Shown: piece after piece, positions 1 through 8,850 of the stretch
Numbering within the stretch: the first letter of the stretch is position 1
How the letters are laid out: each line of letters opens with the position of its first letter
Assembly (NCBI RefSeq): GCF_004348525.1
Contig: NZ_SMKG01000016.1
Coordinates: forward strand, 1-64,000
DNA from: Micromonospora sp. 15K316
Lineage (GTDB): Bacteria; Actinomycetota; Actinomycetes; Mycobacteriales; Micromonosporaceae
DNA length: 64,000 nt
Direction: 5' to 3'
The notes under the pieces: model-generated
What the model saw: the letters and a program-made list of their open reading frames with translations, nothing else
Databases searched by the model: none
What the model was told of the DNA's origin: nothing
Translations under genes and position numbers: made by a program

Positions 1-1940
1 CCGCCCAGCTGCACCCGCCCGAGCAGATCCCGCACCGCGTTCACCACCGCCGCGTCCCAGGTGAGTTCGCTGCCGACCGACCAGAGCACGCCACCGGTGC
101 GCGGGTCGTTCGCGTAGGCGACGACCACCGGCGACGTGCCGAACCGCCCACCGCGCAGGTTCAGCACGGTGACGTCCACGCCGGCGTTGACGGCCGACCG
201 GCTCAGGAACACGACCTCCCGGCTCCCCGCGCCGTCCAGCGACACCGGCGCCACCTCGGCGTGGCCACGGACCGCGTCCACGATCCGGGTGTAGGCGACG
301 GCCGAGAGCAGGCCCCGCGCGGCGGCCTCGGCGGGCGACGTGCCCGCCCCGGCGCCCGCCGACGTGGCGATGACCGGACGCTCCGCGTTCTGCTCGCCGA
401 ACGGCCGGACGGCGGCGGCCGGCACCCCGATCTGCTCCTTCGTCAGCAGCGACGTCGCCGTCACGACCGGGCCGCCCGCTGCGGACGTGCCGCTGCAGGT
501 GACGACGTCGGCGACGGAGACCGTCCGGGCCGGCGTGCCCGTCTCGGCGGGCAGCGGAACCGCGTGGTCCACGTACGTGGTCGCGGCCGTGCGCAGGGCG
601 GCGAGCCGGGCGCCGGCCAGGGTGTGCAGGTCGAACGTCGCCACCTCCCGGGTACGCCCGGGACCGGTCGAGAACCTCAGCGTGCTCACCTTCAGCGGCG
701 TCTGGGTCCACTGCTCGTCGGTGAACTCGGCGAAGACACCGGCGTTCGGCTGGATCAGCATCGCGCGACCGGTGAGCTCGGCCAGCAGCTCCGACGCCTC
801 GACCTGCGCCTCGACGACCCGGGTCTGCGGGATGGCGAGATCCGTGGTGACCGGCTCCCCGACGGCCGTGTCGCCGCAGCAGAACCCGCAGGCCGGGTGC
901 GGCAGCAGCGGCTCGCTGACCACGTCGAGCGACTCGAGGTCCTGAATGATCACGTTGCCGGTGGTCTCCGCCGACAGGGCGCCGGTGAGGACCCGGAACA
1001 CCTCGTACCCGAGCAGGTTGCCGATCATCGCGGCGAGCGGACGGCCCACCGCCGCGCCCCGGCGGCTGGTCGGCAGGGACACGTCCTGCCACAGGTCGGC
1101 GGCGGCGGCCGGGTCACCGTTGGCGGCCAGGCGCAACGCGGCGCAGAGCCAGCAGCCGGTGCTGCCGGCCGTCATGTGCGGACCGATCACCGCGCGGTTG
1201 CCGAAGGTCCACGCGGTGAGCAGCTGACGCCCGGCCGGCACCCGCGCGCCGAGCAGGTCGAGCGTCTGCCGGGCGGCGGTGGACCCGCCGGTCACCACGA
1301 CCACGTCGTAGCCCGCCAGGTCGTCCCAGGTGTAGCGGGCACCCGCGGGCGTCACGGTCTCGACGGTGACCGGACAACCCTCGTCGGTCAGCGCCGCGGC
1401 CTCGTCCAGCACCTCGGCGAGCCGGTTGCCCGGCTGGTCCAGGCCCGGCACGATGCCGATGCCGCCGGAGCCGTTGCGCACCAGGCTCAGCACGCACCAG
1501 CGCGCCATCAGGTCGTCGCCGAGGACCGCGACCCGGGCGTCGCGGAACGTCAGGAACCGGTCGTCCGCGCCGCCGGCGTAGTGGTCGACGTACGCGATCT
1601 GCGGCGCGAACCGCTCGGTGACCGCGGGCTGCCCGTTCTCGGGAGCGGGGGCGGCCGGCGGCACGTCACGGGCGAACCCACGCTCGTACAGCGTCCCGAC
1701 CAGGTTGGCGACCATGGCCCGCTGCTGCGCGCCGAGCGCCGCGCCGAGCTCGGCGACCTGGTGGTCACCGGTCAGGTAGGGGACGATCAGGGTGGCCAGC
1801 CGGTACGCGGCGCGGCCGTTCAGGTGGAACCCGCCGAGGGAGTTGTGGAACAGCACCCCGTCCGGGGTCTGGGTGTAGAGCACGTCCCGGCGGATGCGGG
1901 GCCGGGTCTCGGCGATGTCTTCGAATTTCGCTGCGGCCAT
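1..1940 (-). CDS. TOMM leader-binding F protein (ocin-ThiF-like), 3' end outside window
   Basis: The reading frame starts with ATG at 1940, preceded by a strong GGAGGAG ribosome binding site, and stays open to the left edge, so the C terminus is missing. About 646 residues are visible. The first 95 residues resemble the leader-recognition winged-helix region of F proteins (RRDVLYTQTPDGVLFHN near the start). An E1/ThiF-like central part carries two cysteine pairs, GCWLCA and CGFCC, a likely structural zinc site. The last visible part reads TSAGAGAGTSPAEAAARGLL, typical of YcaO-related domains. Known F proteins bind the precursor leader and present the core to a YcaO cyclodehydratase that makes azolines from Cys, Ser and Thr. 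The partner YcaO and dehydrogenase would lie beyond the left edge (inference). It is the last gene of a leftward set with the SARP regulator and precursor peptide. Confidence 0.8.
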   Translation of the reverse strand, partial: MAAAKFEDIAETRPRIRRDVLYTQTPDGVLFHNSLGGFHLNGRAAYRLATLIVPYLTGDHQVAELGAALGAQQRAMVANLVGTLYERGFARDVPPAAPAPENGQPAVTERFAPQIAYVDHYAGGADDRFLTFRDARVAVLGDDLMARWCVLSLVRNGSGGIGIVPGLDQPGNRLAEVLDEAAALTDEGCPVTVETVTPAGARYTWDDLAGYDVVVVTGGSTAARQTLDLLGARVPAGRQLLTAWTFGNRAVIGPHMTAGSTGCWLCAALRLAANGDPAAAADLWQDVSLPTSRRGAAVGRPLAAMIGNLLGYEVFRVLTGALSAETTGNVIIQDLESLDVVSEPLLPHPACGFCCGDTAVGEPVTTDLAIPQTRVVEAQVEASELLAELTGRAMLIQPNAGVFAEFTDEQWTQTPLKVSTLRFSTGPGRTREVATFDLHTLAGARLAALRTAATTYVDHAVPLPAETGTPARTVSVADVVTCSGTSAAGGPVVTATSLLTKEQIGVPAAAVRPFGEQNAERPVIATSAGAGAGTSPAEAAARGLLSAVAYTRIVDAVRGHAEVAPVSLDGAGSREVVFLSRSAVNAGVDVTVLNLRGGRFGTSPVVVAYANDPRTGGVLWSVGSELTWDAAVVNAVRDLLGRVQLG

Positions 1941-2065
1941 GACAGAGACTCCTCCGTGTCGATTCGGGGTGACAACGCGGCCGGCGCGGTGACGGCCGGG
2001 ATGTGTGGCGGTCGACGCCGCGGATGGGCAGGGGCGGCGGCGCCCGGGAAAGGGGGGATCGGCGG

Positions 2066-3814
2066 TCACGCCGCCAGTCGGCTGGTCCGTTCGCCATAGC
2101 CGTCGGCGGCGAAGGCCCGGACCAGTTCGTGCATCGTGTAGGTGCCGGAGCCGCCCTCGAGGGCACCGGCGTCGGCCAGCAGTTCGAGGATCTGACCGGC
2201 GGCCGGAACGGGCCGGTCGAGCACCTCGGCGAGATGGGTGAGCGTCATGGGCTCCCGGCAGGAGCACCGGGCGATCCGGACCAGCGCGTCGCTGAGCCGC
2301 GCGTCGAGCTCGTCGAGCCAGGACCCGAAGATCCTGGTGATCGACATCCGGGGGTCGTCGGTGAGGGCCATCCGGGTGAACCGGTCGTCGCGCAGCCACT
2401 GCGCGCAGTCCGCGATCCGGGTCCGCGGGCGGACCTGCAACCGGGCCGCCATGATGCGCAGGGCCAGCGGGAAGTTCCCGCACAGGGCCGCGAGTTGACG
2501 GACCGCCGCCGGCTCGGCGGCCGTCCGCTCCGACCCCAGCAGGACCGAGAGGAACTCGACAGCCTCGTCGTCGGTGAACGGATCCAGCCGGTGCACCCGC
2601 CCGCCGTGCGTGGCCACCAACCCGGTGAGGCTCATCCGGCTGGTGATCAACACACTGTGCCCGGCGTCGGCCGGCAGCACCCCGCGGATCTGCTCGGCGT
2701 CGAGCACGTCGTCCAGGATCAGCAGGCCGGGACGTCCCGCCCCCGCCACCCGGATCCGCACCAGCTCGGCGGTCAGCTCGGCGGCGGTCCGCGCGGTGCC
2801 GTCGGGGCGGCGCATCCGCAGCGTCGCGAGTCCCCCGTCGAACCTTGTACGCATCCGGTCGGCCACGTGCAGCGCGAGCGCCGTCTTGCCGATGCCCGGC
2901 GCGCCGGTCAGCACGACCGTGCGCGGGCCCGGCCGTTCGTCGCCGAGCCATCCGGTCAGCAGCGCGACGTCCGACACCCGGCCGGTGAAGTCGCTCGCCG
3001 CGATCGGCGGCGTCTGCTCCGGCCGGACGACCCGACCTGTGGCGGTCGGGCCGCGGCCGTCGGTTCCGGCCGGCGCGAGCTCGTCGCCGCGCAGGATCGT
3101 CGCCTCCAGCCGTTGCAGCGCCGGCCCGGGGTCCAGTCCCAGCTCGTCGAGGAGGTACTGCTTGACGTTGCGGTACTCGACCAGCGCCTCGGTCTGCCGG
3201 CCGGTGCGGTACAACGCCTCGATGAGCTGCTCCGCGAAGCGCTCGTGCCCCGGGTACGACCGGGCGGTGCGCCACAGGTCGGGCAACACCTCCCGGCTAC
3301 GGCCGAGCGCCATCTTCAGGTCGTGCACCCGCTCCGAGGCCCGTAGCCACTCCTCGGTCAGCCGTGGCACCTCGTCGCGGCGGAGCACGTCCGAGGGCAC
3401 GTTGGCCAGGAGCGCGCCGCGCCACAGGCCCAGCGCCTCGGTCAGGCTGTGCAGCTCCGACTCGAGATCCGGCTCGGTCTCGGCGCTGCGGATCAGCCGG
3501 CGGAACCGCAGCAGGTCGAGCGTCTCGGCGTCGGCGATGATGCGGTAGCCACCCGGTACCGACTCGATCGCGTTGCCGGCGATGCCGTGCTTGGTGAACA
3601 GCCGCCGCAGGCGCAGGACGCAGGTCTGCAGCGCGGCCTTGGCCGCCGCCGGCTGCTGCTCGCCCCAGATCGCGCCGAGCAGCGAGGAGACCGACACGAC
3701 CACGTTCGGACGCAGCAGCAGCGCGGCCAGCAGAATGGTCGGTTTGGACGGCTGCAACACGGCGGCGTCGCGCCCGTCGGTCAGATTGAGAGTGCCGAGG
3801 ATTTGAAAGCCCAT
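2066..3814 (-). CDS. SARP family transcriptional activator with NB-ARC ATPase domain
   Basis: About 582 residues. The N-terminal 95 residues form an OmpR-like winged helix (MGFQILGTLNL to RLRRLF), followed by a bacterial transcriptional activator domain to about residue 240 (ETLDLLRFRRLI to GLDPGPALQRLE). An NB-ARC/AAA-type module follows, with Walker A GAPGIGKT and a LLILDD Walker B, then helical repeats ending in a YTMHELVRAFA motif. This is the AfsR/DnrI/RedD architecture that activates specialised-metabolite clusters, here presumably the adjacent RiPP genes. ATG at 3814 fits the family's usual N terminus; an in-frame ATG at 3865 adds 17 residues and cannot be excluded. It lies 125 bp upstream of the F protein on the same strand. 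Confidence 0.85.
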   Translation of the reverse strand: MGFQILGTLNLTDGRDAAVLQPSKPTILLAALLLRPNVVVSVSSLLGAIWGEQQPAAAKAALQTCVLRLRRLFTKHGIAGNAIESVPGGYRIIADAETLDLLRFRRLIRSAETEPDLESELHSLTEALGLWRGALLANVPSDVLRRDEVPRLTEEWLRASERVHDLKMALGRSREVLPDLWRTARSYPGHERFAEQLIEALYRTGRQTEALVEYRNVKQYLLDELGLDPGPALQRLEATILRGDELAPAGTDGRGPTATGRVVRPEQTPPIAASDFTGRVSDVALLTGWLGDERPGPRTVVLTGAPGIGKTALALHVADRMRTRFDGGLATLRMRRPDGTARTAAELTAELVRIRVAGAGRPGLLILDDVLDAEQIRGVLPADAGHSVLITSRMSLTGLVATHGGRVHRLDPFTDDEAVEFLSVLLGSERTAAEPAAVRQLAALCGNFPLALRIMAARLQVRPRTRIADCAQWLRDDRFTRMALTDDPRMSITRIFGSWLDELDARLSDALVRIARCSCREPMTLTHLAEVLDRPVPAAGQILELLADAGALEGGSGTYTMHELVRAFAADGYGERTSRLAA

Positions 3815-4238
3815 GCGTCGGGAATGGACGGGTCTTTCGGGTTGAATGCTCGCTAGTAGTGTCATCGCTCTGGTCCGTTCAACAGAGACACACCGTCACT
3901 CCCCCCGTTCGATACCGATGACTGTTGCGGGTCGGTTGATTCAGTGGCGCTTCCCTTTCCGGGGATCCGCGTTCCGTTCCGCGCTGCTGTCATCGAGTCT
4001 GTCGGTGGCTAATTGGCGGGTCAAGGAATGAACGGGCGGCAAGAACCTGCATGGCAGGTTTCCCGCGCCTGGCAGTTCCTGACGTCTCCGCAGGTCACGC
4101 TGCGGATTTCGCGATGAAGCGACCCTGCCGGCCGCTGGGGGCCGCCGGGGTCGCGGGCGGCGAAATGACGGCGACCTCCTCGAAGAATTCGAGGAGGTCG
4201 CATGCCTTGCTGCGTCACTGGCTATTTCGGGGAATGGA
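3815..4238. other. Intergenic region between SARP and RiPP precursor
   Basis: About 420 bases without a supported gene. It holds a strong hairpin at 4171-4201 (listed separately) and a 7-bp hairpin with a 3-base loop at 4044-4060 (AACCTGC/GCAGGTT). The SARP promoter must lie here if the regulator is transcribed independently of the precursor, but no clear -35/-10 pair was identified. Confidence 0.5.
4171..4201 (-). terminator. Perfect 14-bp hairpin downstream of the RiPP precursor
   Basis: The arms GCGACCTCCTCGAA (4171-4184) and its exact complement (4188-4201) flank a 3-base loop, 37 bp after the precursor stop codon. On the minus strand the stem is followed within a few bases by a short T run (CATTTCG). 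It could terminate or attenuate transcription so that the short precursor mRNA exceeds that of the SARP and F-protein genes, a common RiPP arrangement (inference). Confidence 0.7.
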
Positions 4239-4421
4239 TCAGGCGGAGCAGGAGGTGGTGCTGGTGGTGCTGGAGCAGGTGCTGGTGGAGCTCGAGCTGG
4301 TCGAGCCGGCGAGCAGGACGGCGCTGGCGTCCGAGTAGTCCGAGATCTCGAAGGTCTCCGACTCGAGTTCGAGGATCTCGTTCGCCAGGTCCGCCAGGTC
4401 GATCGTGTTGTCGATGTTCAT
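4239..4421 (-). CDS. RiPP precursor peptide, thiazolylpeptide-type
   Basis: A 60-residue peptide starting at ATG 4421 behind a GGGAG ribosome binding site. The first 39 residues are an acidic leader (ILELESETFEISDY at about 16-29, then DASAVLLAG), matching the leader style of thiopeptide/thiazolylpeptide bacteriocin precursors. The core, residues 40-60, consists of 20 Ser/Thr/Cys residues out of 21 with a final Ala; Cys occurs only at core positions 10 and 19. Such a core is a substrate for azole formation and dehydration by TOMM enzymes. The F-type leader-binding protein encoded in the same direction at 1940 supports this role. A macrocyclic thiopeptide or a linear polyazole/dehydro peptide are both possible; the window does not show the cyclase or dehydratase genes. 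Confidence 0.82.
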   Translation of the reverse strand: MNIDNTIDLADLANEILELESETFEISDYSDASAVLLAGSTSSSSTSTCSSTTSTTSCSA

Positions 4422-4533
4422 GTCGTCTCCCGAATCTCTCGCCGTCGGCCCCGGCGGGGCCGCATCTGCTTGTGAAGTGAATTCAAACGGGGGTCACCGG
4501 CAGATGGGCGTGCGTTCCGCTGTCACACCGCTG

Positions 4534-5841
4534 TCATCGACCGTCACCGGTCAGATAGGCGAGGGCGGCGACGGTCATCGCCGAGATGCCGGCCGGCAGG
4601 GCCAGCCGCACGTGCGGGGCGAACGCCGGCGAGTGGTTGGCGGGCAGCGGCACGGTCGCGGCGGCGGTCCACTGGCGCGGACCGGCCGTGCCGAGCAGCC
4701 AGTAAACGGTCGGTATGCCCGGACCGCTCGCACCGTCCGCGTCACGACCGCCGACCCCCCCGTCCGGACCACCCTCACCCGCGTCGCCGAGGTGCGGGAA
4801 GTCCTCGGTGGCCATCGCGGGCGGCCAGGCGGCGATCCGCCCGGCACCGAAGTGCGCCTCGTGCGCCGCCCGGACCACCGCTGTCGCGACGGTGTCCGGC
4901 AGGTTCACCGGCGACGACGAGATGACCTGGATCTCCGGCTCCCGGTCCGCCCCGGACGCCGCGCACTCGGCCCGGACGATCCTGGTCACCGCGGCGGCCA
5001 CCCTCTCCAGCACGGCGGCGGAGAACGCGCGCACGGTCAACCCGATGACCGCCTCATCGGGGATGACGTTGCTGGCCGCCCCCGCCCGCAGCGATCCGAC
5101 GGTCAGCACGACCTGCTCGGCCGGGTCCACCTCCGCGGAAGCGATCTCCTGCAGGCGCAGCACCACCGACGCGGCGATGACCACCGGGTTGACGGCGAGG
5201 TGCGGAGTGGCCGCGTGACCACCACGACCATGGATCGTGATCTCCAGGGAGACGCTGCCGGCCATCACCGGGCCGGCGCCGTACGCGAGCATCCCGGCCG
5301 GGAACGGCGCCGTGTGCTGGGCGAGGACGACGTCCGGACGGCCGGTGAGGTCGTACAGGCCGGCCGCGAGCATGGCCCGCGCGCCCTGCAACGTCTCCTC
5401 GGCGGGCTGCCCGACGACGACCAGGGTCCCGCTCCACCGCGCGCGGCCGCCGGCCAGCAGGGTGGCGGCCCCGGCGAGGCAGGCCAGGTGCAGGTCGTGC
5501 CCGCAGGCGTGCATCACCGGGACCTCCCGGCCGTCCGGCCCGACCGCCACCGCGGCACTGGCGTACGCAAGCCCGGTCTCCTCCCTGACCGGCAGCCCGT
5601 CGAGCTCGGCCCGCAGCAGGACGATCGGACCGGGTCCGTTGCGCAGGACGCCGACGACGCCGTGACCGCCGACGCCGGTGGACACCTCGAAGCCGTCCCG
5701 GCGCAACCGCGCGGCGAACACCGCCGCCGTACGCTGTTCCGCGCCGGACAACTCGGGATGGGAGTGCAGATCGATGTAAAACATGGTCGCCTCGGGCAGG
5801 ACCATGTCCACAGCAGACAATTCGTCGATTACGGATGGCAT
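4534..5841 (-). CDS. M20 family amidohydrolase / metallopeptidase
   Basis: A 435-residue M20D-type amidohydrolase, the family of hippurate and N-acyl amino acid hydrolases. Metal-site motifs are visible: HACGHDLH at about 111-118, PAEE at about 146-149, and ATEDFPHLG near the C-terminal third, with a dimerisation lid domain between. The usual RADMDALP motif reads RAELDGLP. There is no signal peptide, so it is probably cytoplasmic. It is transcribed toward the RiPP precursor, with a 112-bp gap to that gene, and could belong to the RiPP cluster (trimming or deacylation of an intermediate) or be an unrelated boundary gene. ATG at 5841 follows a GGAAAGG sequence. A later start at the MFYIDLHSHPE methionine is also possible. 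An odd glycine-rich insertion (GEGGPDGGVGGRDADGASG) sits after the ATEDF motif. Confidence 0.85.
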   Translation of the reverse strand: MPSVIDELSAVDMVLPEATMFYIDLHSHPELSGAEQRTAAVFAARLRRDGFEVSTGVGGHGVVGVLRNGPGPIVLLRAELDGLPVREETGLAYASAAVAVGPDGREVPVMHACGHDLHLACLAGAATLLAGGRARWSGTLVVVGQPAEETLQGARAMLAAGLYDLTGRPDVVLAQHTAPFPAGMLAYGAGPVMAGSVSLEITIHGRGGHAATPHLAVNPVVIAASVVLRLQEIASAEVDPAEQVVLTVGSLRAGAASNVIPDEAVIGLTVRAFSAAVLERVAAAVTRIVRAECAASGADREPEIQVISSSPVNLPDTVATAVVRAAHEAHFGAGRIAAWPPAMATEDFPHLGDAGEGGPDGGVGGRDADGASGPGIPTVYWLLGTAGPRQWTAAATVPLPANHSPAFAPHVRLALPAGISAMTVAALAYLTGDGR

Positions 5842-6054
5842 CGTGGATGTCGCCTTTCCGATAGATGAACCAGTTCACGGCCTATCTCGCTGCGGATGGG
5901 GGCGACCACGGTCCGTTCCGTACGGCTATGCTCACCCCTAACGTGAGTCACGTCATCGGGATGCACGGAATCACAGCACCTCCCAGGTCCTGCATCACGG
6001 CATGGCGGCCATACATAGTCGATTCGGTGCTGCTCGGGGTGGTGAGGTGACCCA

Positions 6055-7095
6055 GTGGGTACTGACGTGGACCGCCAGGAAGACCGACCGGAAGGGACAA
6101 TTTCCGTAGAGGCGGCCAGTCTCTACCAATGGATTCTGCAGCGGGGACACGTGTCCAGCGAGGATATGGAGGACGCATCCATCGATCTCGGGCAATCCCC
6201 GACCGAGGTTTCCGAGGGCATGGACTCGCTGCTGGCCCTGCGATTGTTGCGCCACGCACCCGGAGCGCTCGACGTGCTCGTGCCGAGCAGCCCGGAGGCC
6301 GCGATCGCGGAGCTCATCGCCCCCCTGGAGAGCGAGGTACGCCAGCGCAAGCGCCGAATGGAGGCACTGGAAGCGACCCTGGCGACGTTCAATCCGATCT
6401 ACTTCAACACCCGCCAGGCGCGTAACCGGCGGGAAGCCATCGACATCATCGACGAGGTGGACCGGGTCCGCACGTCGCTCGCCGGGATCGCCCGCCGATG
6501 CTCCGTCGAGGTGTTCAGCGCACACCCCGGGGTGCTCTCCGACCGCGCCATCGAGGAATCCCTGCCGGGAGACCTCGAGATGCTGGCGCGCGGCATTCGG
6601 GTGAGAACGATCTACCAACATCCGGTCCGTGTTCACCCGCGCATGCGCCCTTTCCTCAAAGAGCTCGCCGACGCGGGCTGCGACGTACGCACCCGCGAAG
6701 AAGTCATCGATCGCATCATCATTTTCGACCGCGAGATCGCGATCATTCCGAACATGCTCGCCCGCGGCGCCGTCGTGCTGCGCGAACCATCCGTGGTGGA
6801 CTATCTGTATCGATCACTGGAACAGATCTGGGCCTCGGCGCTACCCCTCGACGACGACACCACGCCGAACAGTGGTTACGGAGTAGCCGGCGACGACCTC
6901 AAACGAGCCCTGCTGCGACTGCTGGCAGCCGGTCGCAAGGACGAGTTCATCGCCCGCAAGCTGAGCATCTCGGTACGCACCTGCCGAAGACACATCGCGG
7001 AAATCATGCAGGATCTGGGCGCTGAGAGCCGCTTCCAGGCCGGCGTACTGGCCGGCCAGCGCGGGCTGCTCGACGATCTCCCGGACGTCCCCTGA
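6055..7095 (+). CDS. TrmB-like / LuxR-type helix-turn-helix transcriptional regulator
   Basis: 346 residues. The N-terminal 70 residues form a winged-helix (ASLYQWILQRGHVSSEDM to LLALRLLRHAP), followed by a charged helix (SEVRQRKRRMEALEATL), a TrmB/phospholipase D-like central domain, and a C-terminal LuxR-type helix-turn-helix at about 285-340 (LAAGRKDEFIARKLSISVRTCRRHIAEIM). The protein class is a one-component regulator common beside actinomycete biosynthetic clusters. GTG at 6055 follows a GAGGTGA ribosome binding site. It is divergent from the M20 gene across about 210 bp, consistent with control of that operon (inference). Confidence 0.8.
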   Translation: MGTDVDRQEDRPEGTISVEAASLYQWILQRGHVSSEDMEDASIDLGQSPTEVSEGMDSLLALRLLRHAPGALDVLVPSSPEAAIAELIAPLESEVRQRKRRMEALEATLATFNPIYFNTRQARNRREAIDIIDEVDRVRTSLAGIARRCSVEVFSAHPGVLSDRAIEESLPGDLEMLARGIRVRTIYQHPVRVHPRMRPFLKELADAGCDVRTREEVIDRIIIFDREIAIIPNMLARGAVVLREPSVVDYLYRSLEQIWASALPLDDDTTPNSGYGVAGDDLKRALLRLLAAGRKDEFIARKLSISVRTCRRHIAEIMQDLGAESRFQAGVLAGQRGLLDDLPDVP

Positions 7096-7543
7096 CGAAG
7101 GACGAGTCATCAGTCCCAGGCTGTGGAGTTGCTGCCGTTTCCCCTTCGCATCCGGTTCCCCCGTCTCGACGGCGGCCGCTTCACCGGCCATACCGAAATC
7201 CTGCTGGCCGCGCCCGCCGGCGAACAGCCACAGGAAACTGCGTGGCAGGTTGTTCCGCAGCCGGCCGTTCCCTCGATCACCGCAGCCTTCGGCTCCGACC
7301 GACAGATCACCGTGTCACCGACCGGACGAGCAGAGATTCAGGGCTGCTGCTCATACTCCCCGTCGTCCCGACGGTCACCGACGACGAGCGCCAACGGGGG
7401 CGCCGCGACACAGCTGAACCGGAAGTCCGCGGCAGAGGGACTCCAGAGCGCCGCTGTTGTCGGCCAGCACGGCCCCCGCCGTCGCTCGGCAGCGCCAGCA
7501 GGGACACCCCGGGACCGTCGTAGCCAGCATTTAGGGTGACGCC
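7096..7543. other. 448-bp gap with a possible coding fragment
   Basis: No confident gene. A plus-strand stretch from a GTG at 7123 to about 7335 has actinomycete-like codon use and a plausible peptide (MELLPFPLRIRFPRLDGG), but the frame then becomes low-complexity Ser/Arg-rich, as in out-of-frame reading. It may be the start of a decayed gene. No homologue was recognised. Confidence 0.3.
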
Positions 7544-8074
7544 GTGAGCATGAACGGCAACTGGCTGCGCGTGTCCCCGGACGAACTGGAACGCGCCACG
7601 GCAGACCTCGACTGGGCATACGAAACCGCCATGACGGCACGGGACGACAACTCCGAGCGCTGGAGCGCCACCGACAAGGCATGGAACGGACTCGACTTCC
7701 TGCTGCACCGACTCGGCTTCGACGTTCCGCTGGTGATGGGAGCCCAGAGCTTCGTGGAGCTGCCGGACGTCGAACCCGACAGCGAGGAGATGTTCGACTT
7801 CCTCGAGAACCTTGAGGACGACTGGGGCTACGGGCCGCCCTCCTACCTGACACCGGCACAAGTAGCGGCTGCCGCCTCACAACTCGCCGACCTCACCGAA
7901 GACGACCTCATCCGCGACGTCGACCCGCAGGAGTTGACCCGGGCCGAGATCTACCCCGGCACCTGGGACAAACCCGGCGAGCTGGCGTGGGTGGCCCACT
8001 ACCTGCCCGGCGTCAGAAGCTTCTTCGCCGCAGCCGCCAAGGACGGCGACGCGGTGATCTGCTGGCTCGACTGA
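7544..8074 (+). CDS. DUF1877 family (YfbM-like) protein
   Basis: 176 residues, start GTG at 7544. The pattern LDWAYETAM, DKAWNGLDFLLHRLG, LTPAQVAAAASQLADLTEDDL and a C-terminal YLPGVRSFFAAAAKDGDAVICWLD match the YfbM/DUF1877 family, a small cytosolic family of unknown biochemical function. The length is normal. It precedes the histidine phosphatase by 78 bp in the same direction, without an evident functional link. Confidence 0.85.
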   Translation: MSMNGNWLRVSPDELERATADLDWAYETAMTARDDNSERWSATDKAWNGLDFLLHRLGFDVPLVMGAQSFVELPDVEPDSEEMFDFLENLEDDWGYGPPSYLTPAQVAAAASQLADLTEDDLIRDVDPQELTRAEIYPGTWDKPGELAWVAHYLPGVRSFFAAAAKDGDAVICWLD

Positions 8075-8152
8075 GCGACCACTCCGCCCGCCGAAAACCC
8101 CGAGTGGGTAGGAGCGCTCACGACTACCCCCGGGACCCGGAGGAAAACCACG

Positions 8153-8719
8153 ATGGCTCGTACGCAGCTGTACCTCGTCCGCCACAGCGAGCAGGATCCG
8201 CGAAACGGCCCGGACGGAGGCCTGTCGCAACTCGGTCGCGGGCAGGCGGACCGGCTGGGTCGGCGGCTGCGCGCCGTGCCGTTCTCGGCAATCCACCACA
8301 GCCCGTTGACTCGGGCGGCCCAGACCGCCGCCATCATCGGCGGCCATCTCCCCCAGGTGCCGCAACACCCCTGCGATCGTGTAGCGGACCGCACGCCGAT
8401 CCCCTCCGCTGCGCAGCGCGCTCAATACCCGGGCCGGTGGCATGCCTGGCTCGACGGCGTGCCCGATGACGAACGCGACGAAGACGCGAAGGCCCTGCAG
8501 GCTGCTGTCGCCCACTTCGGTGTCACCGGCGACAGCGACCGGCACGAACTGCTGATCACGCACAACTTCGTCATCGGGTGGTTCGTCCGCCAGACGCTTG
8601 ACGCGCCGGTGTGGCGGTGGATCGGGCTCAACCAGGCCCACTGTGCGATCACCATCGTGCAGTGGGATTCCGATCGACCCCCGACCTTGATCAGCTTCAA
8701 CGACACGGGGCACCTGTAG
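8153..8719 (+). CDS. Histidine phosphatase superfamily (phosphoglycerate mutase-like) protein
   Basis: 188 residues, ATG at 8153 after a CCGGAGGA ribosome binding site. The catalytic LVRHSEQ motif sits at residues 8-14 (phosphorylated His11), followed by SPLTRAAQTA, a conserved substrate-site arginine element, and a second catalytic histidine in LLITHNFVIGWFVR. This is the SixA/PhoE-like broad-specificity phosphatase fold; the substrate is unknown. It is a cytoplasmic protein of normal length. Confidence 0.88.
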   Translation: MARTQLYLVRHSEQDPRNGPDGGLSQLGRGQADRLGRRLRAVPFSAIHHSPLTRAAQTAAIIGGHLPQVPQHPCDRVADRTPIPSAAQRAQYPGRWHAWLDGVPDDERDEDAKALQAAVAHFGVTGDSDRHELLITHNFVIGWFVRQTLDAPVWRWIGLNQAHCAITIVQWDSDRPPTLISFNDTGHL

Positions 8720-8850
8720 CGGTACGCCATCCGCTCTTGGCACGACGGCTGGCGTCAAATGCCCACGGCCGGTCATCGTGCCGCCGACCGGTGGCAGGCT
8801 TTGGCCAGCTCGGTGCTGTCGTCAGCCCGAACGCTGCCAGACGGTGCGGG

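Noticed and set aside
261-2099. A 612-codon open frame on the plus strand
   Set aside because: It is antisense to the F protein, its product is Arg/Gly-rich with no fold-like pattern, and it has no ribosome binding site. It is an artefact of high GC content.
4405-5868. A 487-codon plus-strand frame opposite the M20 gene
   Set aside because: Arg/Gly/His-rich composition and no domain; the minus-strand M20 protein has clear catalytic motifs.
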